DNA from: Bordetella parapertussis
GTDB taxonomy: Bacteria; Pseudomonadota; Gammaproteobacteria; Burkholderiales; Burkholderiaceae_B
Length of the DNA stretch: 16,697 nucleotides
Direction: 5' to 3'
Assembly (NCBI GenBank): GCA_945882005.1
Contig: CAMCWG010000031.1
Span: 1 to 16,697, forward strand
Shown: positions 7,955 through 14,184 of the stretch, piece after piece
Layout of the letters: the number at the start of each line of letters is the position of its first letter
How positions within the stretch are numbered: position 1 is the first letter of the stretch
The notes under the pieces: generated by a model
Told to the model about the DNA's origin: nothing
Database searches by the model: none
What the model saw: only the letters and a program-made list of their open reading frames with translations
Translations under genes and position numbers: made by a program

Positions 7955-8583
7955 TCAAAAGCCCAGTAGTACTGCCACGTCGTGTACGAAAACTGTCTCG
8001 AAAACGAGGACACGAGGTCAGACAATTCGAGCTCGGTAGGGTAGTTTTTTAAGACCTTGTGCGTCGAGCCGTCTGCAAGTGGTCGCGTTTGGTAGGTATT
8101 GCCTGCCGCATCACGATCCGATAGAGGCGTACTGTTACCCTCTACGTACAAGTTATCCAGAAATATGATGCGCGCACCTGGTTTTAGAAACCCATTGAGG
8201 TAGCTCAAATAAGCAGGCAGTTTTTCCAGCGGTATATGCGAAAACCAGAAGCCCGCGAAGACAGCATCAAACTTCTGCCCCGCAAGTGGCATCTGGTAGG
8301 CATCACCAACCACCCAATCCACACCCGCGCATCCAGCTCGACTTTTTGCAATCGAAAAGGTCTCTTGTGATGCGTCCAAAGCGACCACACGCTTTGCAAC
8401 GGGCGCAATGAACTGCGTCCAATAACCTGTCCCGGCTGCAACTTCTAGAACTTCAGCATCGGCAAATTTCGGCGGCAACCATTGCTCGATGGCACGTAGG
8501 TCTTCTTGTCGCTCGGGCTTAGCGTAGATCTTGTCATACTCTTTGGCCCGAGCCGCGTAATAGTCTTTCATTTCTATAGACAT
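7936..8583 (-). CDS. Class I SAM-dependent methyltransferase
   Basis: This 215-residue cytoplasmic protein has the Rossmann-fold methyltransferase signature. Motif I is VLEVAAGTGYW (45-55), the acidic residue at the end of the second strand is Asp70 (VVALDAS), and VVGDAYQMPL (91-100) fits motif II. AGFWFSHIPLE (110-120) follows where family members have the post-motif helix. The size and motifs fit the Methyltransf_11/25 group of small-molecule enzymes. The substrate is unknown. AAGGCG lies 4 bases before ATG 8583. The gene begins 8 bases after the Bug-type gene stop on the same strand, so the two are almost certainly co-transcribed. It ends within the convergent ABC ATPase gene (19-base overlap). 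Confidence 0.88.
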   Translation of the reverse strand: MSIEMKDYYAARAKEYDKIYAKPERQEDLRAIEQWLPPKFADAEVLEVAAGTGYWTQFIAPVAKRVVALDASQETFSIAKSRAGCAGVDWVVGDAYQMPLAGQKFDAVFAGFWFSHIPLEKLPAYLSYLNGFLKPGARIIFLDNLYVEGNSTPLSDRDAAGNTYQTRPLADGSTHKVLKNYPTELELSDLVSSFSRQFSYTTWQYYWAFDYRVDG

Positions 8584-8591
8584 AAAACGCC

Positions 8592-9554
8592 TTACTTCAT
8601 CGCTGCGACTAAAGGCTTTAGCTCTTCCCGGATGACTTCAAGCGATTTGGTGAAGTCAGCACCTGGCATATAAGCCAAGACAGCCGCGTCGTTTTTAACG
8701 GTCGCCACAAAGGCGGGGTCTGCGATCGTATCTTTGATCGCTTGCTGAAAGCGATTCGCAATATCGTCGGGCAACGCTTTGGGCCCTGCAATCGCACGCT
8801 CTGACGTGACACGCACTTTAAGTCCTGCTTCGTAGATTGTTGGGACGTTAGGGATCGCGGACACACGCGTCGGGTTCATGACCGCAACGGGCGTGATGGT
8901 TTTCATGTCACCGTAACCGGCCAGGTACTCACCCACGCTGGCAATCGCAAAGTCGACATGCCCGCCAATCAACGCACTCTTAAACTCGCCAGCACCTTTG
9001 AAAGCGATGTCCGTGCCTTTTACTTTCGCAGCCGATTCAATCTTAAGCAGAGCCTGATGTCCGCTTGTACCGCGACCGCTCGTCGCAAAAGACAAAGAAC
9101 CTGGGTCTTTTTTTAGCGCCTCAAGAATTGCAGGGATTGTTCGGAATTTCGCATCGGAACGCACCATCAAGACGGCCGGGTCATCAACAACGCGCGCGAT
9201 GATTCGTACATCGTCGGTTTTATAAGAGGCCTGTTTGTACATCGGAATAAATACAAAGCCCGGCACATTGATAAAACCTACTGTGTAGCCATCAGGCTTC
9301 GCACGGGCCAAATATGCGGTGGAGATTTCACCACCAGCACCTGGTTTGTTTACAACGACGATGCGCGTTTTACCGCCAAGTTTTTTTTCTAAAAATGGTA
9401 CGAGTGCACGTGCCATTAAGTCCGTACCGCCCCCAGGTGCAAAACCGACGACTAACTCGATCGTTTGGTCCTCTGGCCATGCAGCCATGCTCGGGGCACA
9501 CAAAACGCTCAGCACTACCGCAGCTGACCAGACTTTAATCTTACGGAGAGACAT
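8592..9554 (-). CDS. Bug/TctC-type periplasmic solute-binding protein
   Basis: This is a 320-residue binding protein of the tripartite tricarboxylate transporter (TctC, or Bordetella uptake gene) family. A signal peptide covers 1-24 (APSMA before AWPEDQ). It is followed by the family's WPE/D start and the ligand-loop signature VGFAPGGGTDLMAR (36-49). Further family segments are VVNKPGAGGEIST, FATSGRGTSGHQ, and the region around VPTIYEAG. I preferred ATG 9554, with AAGGA 6 bases upstream, over a TTG start at 9572. No TctA/TctB membrane genes are present. Orphan Bug proteins are a hallmark of Burkholderiales and may bind carboxylates or amino acids, sometimes with a signalling role. It lies between an Lrp-type regulator and a methyltransferase on the same strand. 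Confidence 0.92.
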   Translation of the reverse strand: MSLRKIKVWSAAVVLSVLCAPSMAAWPEDQTIELVVGFAPGGGTDLMARALVPFLEKKLGGKTRIVVVNKPGAGGEISTAYLARAKPDGYTVGFINVPGFVFIPMYKQASYKTDDVRIIARVVDDPAVLMVRSDAKFRTIPAILEALKKDPGSLSFATSGRGTSGHQALLKIESAAKVKGTDIAFKGAGEFKSALIGGHVDFAIASVGEYLAGYGDMKTITPVAVMNPTRVSAIPNVPTIYEAGLKVRVTSERAIAGPKALPDDIANRFQQAIKDTIADPAFVATVKNDAAVLAYMPGADFTKSLEVIREELKPLVAAMK

Positions 9555-9610
9555 GGATTTTCCTTTGAACAAGTTTGTCTTTGAATATTCTTGTGATTAT
9601 GTGTTGCCCT

Positions 9611-9640
9611 ACTATAAGCCCATCATACCGGCAAAGGCAA
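9611..9640 (-). promoter_or_regulatory. Candidate sigma-70 promoter for the Bug-methyltransferase pair
   Basis: Reading the minus strand, TTGCCT (9640-9635) is followed after 18 bases by TATAGT (9616-9611), which matches five of six positions of the -10 consensus. It overlaps the end of the Lrp gene and lies about 55 bases before the Bug start, so the Bug-methyltransferase pair may be transcribed separately from the regulator. Found by eye only. Confidence 0.3.
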
Positions 9641-10090
9641 AGCCGTCTTGTAGCGCACCTGTTTTAGTGCAAAACTCGAACGAATTTTTTCAATGCCAGG
9701 GATCGGTGTGAGTTGCTCGAGAATAAATTTCTCGAGAGCGGCAATGTCTGCGACCGCGACACGAATTAAGTAATCGCTGTCGCCGGTCATCAGATAGCAC
9801 TCCATCACCTCGTCATGCTCACTGATACGTTGCTCAAAGTGAGCAAGCGCCTCTTTGCTCTGGCTTTTCAAACTGATGTTGATGAATACGTTTAAACCCA
9901 GCCCTAAGGCGGCTGCATTCGTCAGCGCAACATATCGATCAATCACGCCGGCTGCCTCTAGCGCCCGCACACGCGCCAGACAGGGGGAGGGACTCAAGTG
10001 AATGCGCCGCGCGAGTTCTATGTTCGAAAGAGCGCCGTCGTTCTGCAGCTCAGCCAGAATCTTTAAATCAATCGAATCTAAGTTATTCAT
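9623..10090 (-). CDS. Lrp/AsnC family transcriptional regulator
   Basis: This 155-residue protein has the standard Lrp/AsnC layout. An N-terminal helix-turn-helix domain covers about 1-62: LDSIDLKILAELQNDGALSN, with recognition helix LSPSPCLARVRALEAAGVI. A C-terminal RAM/AsnC ligand-binding domain covers about 70-145 and includes VMECYLMTGDSDYLIRVAV and a PGIEKIRSSFAL end. Family members form dimers to octamers and usually sense amino acids. The start at 10090 has no obvious Shine-Dalgarno sequence. The -10 for this gene appears to be a perfect TATAAT, with a palindrome over the expected start site, which suggests autorepression. It is divergent from the AceE-type E1 gene and upstream of the Bug gene, so both are candidate targets. 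The effector cannot be read from sequence. Confidence 0.93.
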   Translation of the reverse strand: MNNLDSIDLKILAELQNDGALSNIELARRIHLSPSPCLARVRALEAAGVIDRYVALTNAAALGLGLNVFINISLKSQSKEALAHFEQRISEHDEVMECYLMTGDSDYLIRVAVADIAALEKFILEQLTPIPGIEKIRSSFALKQVRYKTALPLPV

Positions 10091-10111
10091 GCTGTTTTAA
10101 TTGTTAATAAA

Positions 10112-10124
10112 AGCACTAAGTGCT
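10112..10124. promoter_or_regulatory. Perfect 13-base palindrome, candidate operator of the Lrp-type regulator
   Basis: AGCACT-A-AGTGCT is a perfect inverted repeat with a one-base centre. On the minus strand it begins 4 bases downstream of the TATAAT at 10133-10128 and so covers the expected transcription start of the regulator gene. That is the classic place for autorepression. The binding protein is inferred, not shown. Confidence 0.5.
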
Positions 10125-10127
10125 GAA

Positions 10128-10133
10128 ATTATA
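10128..10133 (-). promoter_or_regulatory. Consensus -10 element of the Lrp-type regulator gene
   Basis: The minus strand reads TATAAT, a perfect -10 hexamer, about 38 bases before the regulator ATG. The matching -35 is poor (best is ATGCCT at 18 bases), which is common for promoters that need or exclude a regulator. The expected start lies near 10121, inside the downstream palindrome. Confidence 0.5.
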
Positions 10134-10136
10134 GGC

Positions 10137-10149
10137 TTTTGTCACAAAA
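10137..10149. promoter_or_regulatory. Second perfect 13-base palindrome in the Lrp-E1 intergenic region
   Basis: TTTTGT-C-ACAAAA is a perfect inverted repeat with a one-base centre, 25 bases centre to centre from the AGCACT palindrome. It sits between the regulator's -10 and its weak -35 and upstream of the E1 gene. It could be a second site for the same or another factor. The two palindromes share geometry but not sequence. Confidence 0.45.
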
Positions 10150-10178
10150 TTAGGCATCTCATGCTGTGCGGAAGTATT

Positions 10179-10184
10179 TAGAAT
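10179..10184 (+). promoter_or_regulatory. Candidate -10 element for the E1 gene
   Basis: TAGAAT matches five of six -10 positions and lies 34 bases before the E1 start. The 17-base-upstream position holds only ATCTCA, a poor -35, so activation by a bound regulator is plausible. Weak evidence. Confidence 0.25.
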
Positions 10185-10218
10185 GCTACATATTCACTAA
10201 TCGAAGCTCACTCCACGC

Positions 10219-12855
10219 ATGAACGCCTCTATCGACCCTCGTATTAGCTCCTGGCTTGACCGCTTACCCGACACAGACGCTGCGGAAACCAAGGAATGGC
10301 AAGAAGCCTTCCGCGCAGTGCTGGAACAAGCGGGACCTGAACGCGCAAAATTCATACTGGATGAACTCGTGCGCACAGCGCACACCTCCAAGCTCGGCTG
10401 GCATCCGGACCTGAACAGTCCTTACGTCAATACCATCTCTGTCGATCAACAGCCTGCCTTCCCAGGCGACTTGGCTATTGAAGAGCGTCTGGCATCCATC
10501 ATGCGCTGGAACGCGTTAGCAATGGTCGTACGTGCCAACCAGGCGTATGGTGAGCTCGGTGGTCACATTGCCAGTTATGCCAGTGCAGCCGACTTGTTTG
10601 AAACAGGCTTCAATCACTTCTTTGAGGCCCGTCGCGGCACAGGGCCAGGGCAACACCGCGGAGACTTAGTATTCTTCCAGCCCCACAGCGCCCCCGGCGT
10701 GTATGCGCGCGCCTTTCTTGAGGGCAGACTGAACGAACGCGACCTCGAGCACTACCGTCAAGAAATTCAAGCGACCGAACAAGGCGCACAAGGATTATCC
10801 AGCTACCCGCACCCCTGGTTGATGCCAGATTTTTGGCAGTTCCCAACCGGATCGATGGGCATCGGGCCGATTAGCTCGATCTATCACGCACGCTTCATGC
10901 GCTACCTGACGCACCGCAACCTTCTCGACTGCTCAAATCGCAAAGTGTGGGGCGTATTTGGTGATGGCGAAATGGACGAGCCAGAATCCATGAGCGCCCT
11001 CACCTTGGCCGCGCGCGAAGGCCTTGATAATCTTGTGTGGGTCGTGAACTGCAACCTGCAACGCCTCGATGGACCGGTGCGCGGCAACGGCCGTATCATT
11101 GATGAGCTAGAAAAACTCTTTACGGGTGCAGGCTGGAATGTAATCAAGCTGGTGTGGGGCAGCGACTGGGATGGTCTCTTCGCACGAGACATTACCGGTG
11201 CCCTCACACGTGCCTTTGCCAACACGGTAGACGGTCAAATGCAAACCTTCGCAGCCAAAGATGGGCGCTTTAACCGCGACAACTTCTTTGGCCAAAACGA
11301 AGAGCTCGCCCGCCTTGCGCAAGGAATGACAGACGAGCAGATTGATCGACTCAAGCGTGGCGGACACGACCTCGTCAAGATTCATGCGGCCTATGCTGCA
11401 GCTGCCAATCATAAAGATCAACCCACCGTGATTTTGGCGCACACCAAAAAGGGCTACGGGATGGGCAGCGCTGGTCAAGGCAAAATGACCACACATAGCC
11501 AGAAGAAGTTTGATGAGACTGATTTGCTCGAGTTTCGGAATCGTTTCAACCTGCCTTTAACGGACGAGCAGGCTACCTCGCTAAGCTTCTACAAACCCGA
11601 GCCTGACAGCCCAGAAATGAAATACCTGCAGGCACAGCGTCAGAGCCTCGGTGGCTACCTGCCAAAGCGCGAAACCGGCTGCGAAAAAATCAATGTGCCT
11701 GCAATTGAGCAACACAGCGGCTTTGCACTGAAAGCAGACGGCAAAGAGATGAGCACGACCATGGCGTTCGTGCGAATGTTGGGTAACTTGCTTAAAGACA
11801 CAGAGCTTGGTCCACGCATTGTGCCGATCGTAGCGGACGAAGCACGGACCTTCGGGATGGCTAACCTCTTTAAACAGGTTGGTATCTATTCCAGCGTCGG
11901 CCAGCGCTATGCGCCAGAAGATATTGGTTCAGTGCTGAGCTATCGCGAAGCCTTGGATGGCCAGATTCTCGAGGAAGGGATTTCTGAGGCCGGGGCTATC
12001 GCGAGCTGGACTGCTGCAGCAACGAGCTACAGCGTACACGGCTTAGCGATGTTGCCGTTCTATATCTATTACTCCATGTTTGGCTTTCAGCGTGTCGGAG
12101 ACCAAATCTGGGCGGCGGCCGATCAACGACCGCGTGGCTTCTTATTGGGTGCAACTTCGGGGCGCACCACGCTCGGTGGTGAAGGTCTACAGCATCAAGA
12201 TGGTTCGAGCCACTTGCATGCCGCAACAATTCCAAACTGCAAGGCGTACGACCCGGCGTTTGCAGGCGAAATGGCGGTAATCGTCGACCAAGGCATTCGC
12301 GAAATGATGATTGAGCAACAGGACGTTTTTTATTACGTCACGCTCATGAACGAGAACTATGCGCAGCCTAGCCTGCCTGAGGGCATCCGCGAAGGAGTAC
12401 TCAAGGGCTGCTATCTGTTCAATACCTATCGCGCAAAGAACGAAATCAGTTACGTCACGCTCTTGGGCTCGGGAGCAATTCTCACTGAGGTCATTAAAGC
12501 CGCCGAACAGCTTGCTGCGCAGGGTGTAACCGCCTTTGTTTACAGCATTACTAGCTGGACCGAACTCGCACGTGATGGTGTGGCCTGCGAGAAACAAATG
12601 CTCAGCGATGAGGTAAGCGCTGACATACCTTATCTCTATCAACAACTCGAGATTAGCCAAGGCCCGATTATCGCTGCAACAGATTATGTGCGCGCGCTGC
12701 CTGAATCAGTGCGTGCCTATGTACCAGCCGGACGTCGCTACTTGACGCTTGGCACCGATGGCTTCGGTAGAAGCGATACACGTGCGGCGCTCAGGTCTTA
12801 TTTTGGTGTCGATGCAGCAACGATTTCACGTGCAGCACTGCGCGCGTTGAAATGA
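10219..12855 (+). CDS. aceE: AceE-type (homodimeric) 2-oxoacid dehydrogenase E1, pyruvate dehydrogenase family
   Basis: This 878-residue ThDP enzyme has the length of bacterial AceE. It should decarboxylate a 2-oxoacid and acylate the lipoyl group of an E2 partner. The ThDP/magnesium motif is GDGEMDEPES (248-257) with NCN at 277-279. Active-site histidines known from E. coli AceE have counterparts: His116 (GGH), His156 (QPHSAPG), His426 (TTHSQKK) and His659 (LQHQDG). The EEGISE stretch (585-590) contains the ThDP-activating glutamate, and DEARTFGM (540-547) is also conserved. By comparison from memory, it ends about 25 residues before the E. coli C-terminus. No E2 or E3 gene follows, and no Shine-Dalgarno precedes ATG 10219. 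An Lrp regulator is divergent from it. It may be the main pyruvate E1 or an MdeB-like 2-oxobutyrate E1. The family is certain, the substrate is not. Confidence 0.93.
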   Translation: MNASIDPRISSWLDRLPDTDAAETKEWQEAFRAVLEQAGPERAKFILDELVRTAHTSKLGWHPDLNSPYVNTISVDQQPAFPGDLAIEERLASIMRWNALAMVVRANQAYGELGGHIASYASAADLFETGFNHFFEARRGTGPGQHRGDLVFFQPHSAPGVYARAFLEGRLNERDLEHYRQEIQATEQGAQGLSSYPHPWLMPDFWQFPTGSMGIGPISSIYHARFMRYLTHRNLLDCSNRKVWGVFGDGEMDEPESMSALTLAAREGLDNLVWVVNCNLQRLDGPVRGNGRIIDELEKLFTGAGWNVIKLVWGSDWDGLFARDITGALTRAFANTVDGQMQTFAAKDGRFNRDNFFGQNEELARLAQGMTDEQIDRLKRGGHDLVKIHAAYAAAANHKDQPTVILAHTKKGYGMGSAGQGKMTTHSQKKFDETDLLEFRNRFNLPLTDEQATSLSFYKPEPDSPEMKYLQAQRQSLGGYLPKRETGCEKINVPAIEQHSGFALKADGKEMSTTMAFVRMLGNLLKDTELGPRIVPIVADEARTFGMANLFKQVGIYSSVGQRYAPEDIGSVLSYREALDGQILEEGISEAGAIASWTAAATSYSVHGLAMLPFYIYYSMFGFQRVGDQIWAAADQRPRGFLLGATSGRTTLGGEGLQHQDGSSHLHAATIPNCKAYDPAFAGEMAVIVDQGIREMMIEQQDVFYYVTLMNENYAQPSLPEGIREGVLKGCYLFNTYRAKNEISYVTLLGSGAILTEVIKAAEQLAAQGVTAFVYSITSWTELARDGVACEKQMLSDEVSADIPYLYQQLEISQGPIIAATDYVRALPESVRAYVPAGRRYLTLGTDGFGRSDTRAALRSYFGVDAATISRAALRALK

Positions 12856-13445
12856 CGACTGAGAGTCGCCCTGCGCTGGTGCTCGATGCCTGCGTCATGA
12901 TGTCCGGTTTACTCAGGCCCTTGCTGCTGGATTTAGCCGCGACGGGCCTGTTCGCCCCTTTGTGGACCTACAAGATCGGTCAAGAATGGCAGCGCAACGC
13001 GGCGCGTCTATGGGATATAGAACCGCAGGTGCTTGAAACTGAATGGGCACGCATGCAAGAGCGCTTTCCACTCGCCGACATGGGGGACGTGACCGAACAT
13101 GAAGCCCCCCTCAAACACACCGACAAAAAAGACAAACACGTTGCCGCTGCAGGTGTGGCGGCTGTCGTTAAGACCGACTGCTCGCCGATTAGCGTCGTGA
13201 CCTGGAACACCAAAGATTTCAGCCGCTCAGAGCTGCGGCGCCAGCAGTTAGGGCTCATTGACCCTGATCGCCTGTTGTCACAGTGGTGGCCAACACATGA
13301 GCAACTTTTGCGCCATCACATTGAAGCAACGATTCAGGCACTGGTAGACACAGGACGTCGTCAACCAGAACCGGTTATCGGCATGCTTAAACGCGATCGC
13401 TTGTTTAGACTCGCAGGCTGCTACGATCGGTCTCTCACCGCCTGA
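12852..13445 (+). CDS. PIN-domain protein, putative solitary ribonuclease coupled to the E1 gene
   Basis: This 197-residue protein has a PIN-type acidic site: Asp12 (LVLDACVMMSG), Glu45 (GQEWQRN), Asp94 in DKKDKHVAAAG, and Asp122 (WNTKDF). DPDRLLSQW (137-145) follows as in PIN_3-like proteins. About 50 further residues at the C-terminus (MLKRDRLFRLAGCYDRS) lie outside the core. PIN proteins are usually Mg-dependent RNases, many of them toxins paired with an upstream antitoxin. Here no antitoxin is seen. Instead the start codon overlaps the E1 stop (ATGA), and no Shine-Dalgarno precedes it, so translation probably depends on reinitiation after the E1. The function could be RNA cleavage, or a non-toxin role. 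The PIN fold call is good, the role unknown. Confidence 0.78.
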   Translation: MTTESRPALVLDACVMMSGLLRPLLLDLAATGLFAPLWTYKIGQEWQRNAARLWDIEPQVLETEWARMQERFPLADMGDVTEHEAPLKHTDKKDKHVAAAGVAAVVKTDCSPISVVTWNTKDFSRSELRRQQLGLIDPDRLLSQWWPTHEQLLRHHIEATIQALVDTGRRQPEPVIGMLKRDRLFRLAGCYDRSLTA

Positions 13446-13447
13446 CG

Positions 13448-13834
13448 CTAAATTAAACGGACGGAGCCGGCATACTGTCCGACAACTTTGTCGGACGTCA
13501 GTAAGGTAATTCCTTCGGAATCTGCCTGCGCGAGCAGCATACGATCAAACGGATCTTTGTGCAGACCAGGCAGTGCCTCGACCGCCAGTGCATGTACACC
13601 TGTGATGCTCAGCTCACTATAGCCATTGTCGAGCAAACCGCGCCGCAAGACGCGTGCGTTCACATCGAAATCCACCCTGCCCAAGCTCTGTTTGATTGAA
13701 ATTTCCCACAAGCTCGCTGCGCTGAAAAACAACTCACTATCTGGATGCTCAATAAGTTCTTGCGCGTGTTTCGATAGTTTTTCCGGTTGACTCGCAGCCC
13801 AAAGCAACAGATGAGTATCTAATAAAAACTTCAT
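13448..13834 (-). CDS. vapC: VapC-type PIN-domain ribonuclease toxin
   Basis: This 128-residue protein is a typical VapC. MKFLLDTHLLLWA gives Asp6, SAASLWEISIK gives Glu44, HKDPFDRMLLAQA gives Asp97 (or Asp94), and LLTSDKV gives Asp115, together forming the metal-binding acidic site. Length and motif spacing match the Sll0205-like PIN group. Such toxins cut specific RNAs, often tRNAs, when released from the antitoxin. Its ATG overlaps the antitoxin stop by ATGA, the usual arrangement. It converges on the E1-linked PIN gene with 2 bases between the stop codons. All catalytic residues are intact, so it looks functional. Confidence 0.9.
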   Translation of the reverse strand: MKFLLDTHLLLWAASQPEKLSKHAQELIEHPDSELFFSAASLWEISIKQSLGRVDFDVNARVLRRGLLDNGYSELSITGVHALAVEALPGLHKDPFDRMLLAQADSEGITLLTSDKVVGQYAGSVRLI

Positions 13835-14076
13835 AACTTCCCACTAAACATCTGTTCGATTTCGACCTGACCCATGCTGTCAAAGTCATCAGGAATCGCA
13901 AATTGATCTTGTAAAAACCCGAGCCGCTTGGGAGGTCTAGGTTCCACGGCCTGGTATGGTACGACAAGCACCATAGGCTTACCGGCCTTAGCTATGACAA
14001 AAGAATCACCCTTTGTCGCCTGGTCAACCAACTTGGAAAGCTGCGTTTTTGCTTCGTGAATGTTGACTGTTTGCAT
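13831..14076 (-). CDS. vapB: Phd/YefM-type antitoxin of the VapBC pair
   Basis: This 81-residue protein has the Phd/YefM N-terminal DNA-binding and dimerisation domain: VNIHEAKTQLSKLVDQATKG, FVIAKAGKPMVLVVPY. The C-terminal part, about 50-81 (FAIPDDFDSMGQVEIEQMFSGKL), is the acidic toxin-neutralising tail common in such pairs. GAAGG lies a few bases before ATG 14076. The upstream inverted repeat (14093-14125) is a candidate autoregulatory operator. The toxin gene follows with an ATGA overlap, so the two are translated together. It lies directly downstream of the pnp terminator. Confidence 0.9.
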   Translation of the reverse strand: MQTVNIHEAKTQLSKLVDQATKGDSFVIAKAGKPMVLVVPYQAVEPRPPKRLGFLQDQFAIPDDFDSMGQVEIEQMFSGKL

Positions 14077-14092
14077 GACACCTTCAAACCCA

Positions 14093-14125
14093 TAGTAGAC
14101 TAAACCAACTAGACTTAGTTTACTA
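14093..14125. promoter_or_regulatory. Imperfect inverted repeat upstream of vapBC, candidate operator
   Basis: TAGTAGACTAAA (14093-14104) and CTTAGTTTACTA (14114-14125) are inverted copies matching at 10 of 12 positions, separated by 9 bases. The element begins 16 bases upstream of the antitoxin start codon, where VapB- or Phd-type antitoxins normally bind to repress their own operon. TATAGT on the minus strand at the outer edge may be a -10. Confidence 0.5.
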
Positions 14126-14135
14126 TAAAGTAAAG

Positions 14136-14171
14136 AAAAACCCCACTCGTCTGAGGCGACGACTGGGGTTT
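14136..14171 (-). terminator. Intrinsic terminator after pnp
   Basis: On the minus strand, AAACCCCAGTCGTC pairs with GACGAGTGGGGTTT around a 6-base loop (GCCTCA). The stem is 14 base pairs with one internal mismatch and is followed by a T tract (TTTTTCTTTACTTT). It begins 13 bases after the pnp stop and separates the rpsO-pnp operon from vapBC on the same strand. Confidence 0.85.
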
Positions 14172-14184
14172 AGATAAAGCTAAT

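Noticed and set aside
7994..8012. TGTCTCG-AAAA-CGAGGACA hairpin after the ABC operon as a terminator
   Set aside because: The stem has a bulge, no T tract follows, and it lies inside the methyltransferase coding region.
10219..12855. Transketolase or 1-deoxyxylulose-5-phosphate synthase as the identity of the ThDP enzyme
   Set aside because: The 878-residue length, GDGEMDEPES motif and end-to-end similarity to E. coli AceE identify a homodimeric 2-oxoacid dehydrogenase E1.
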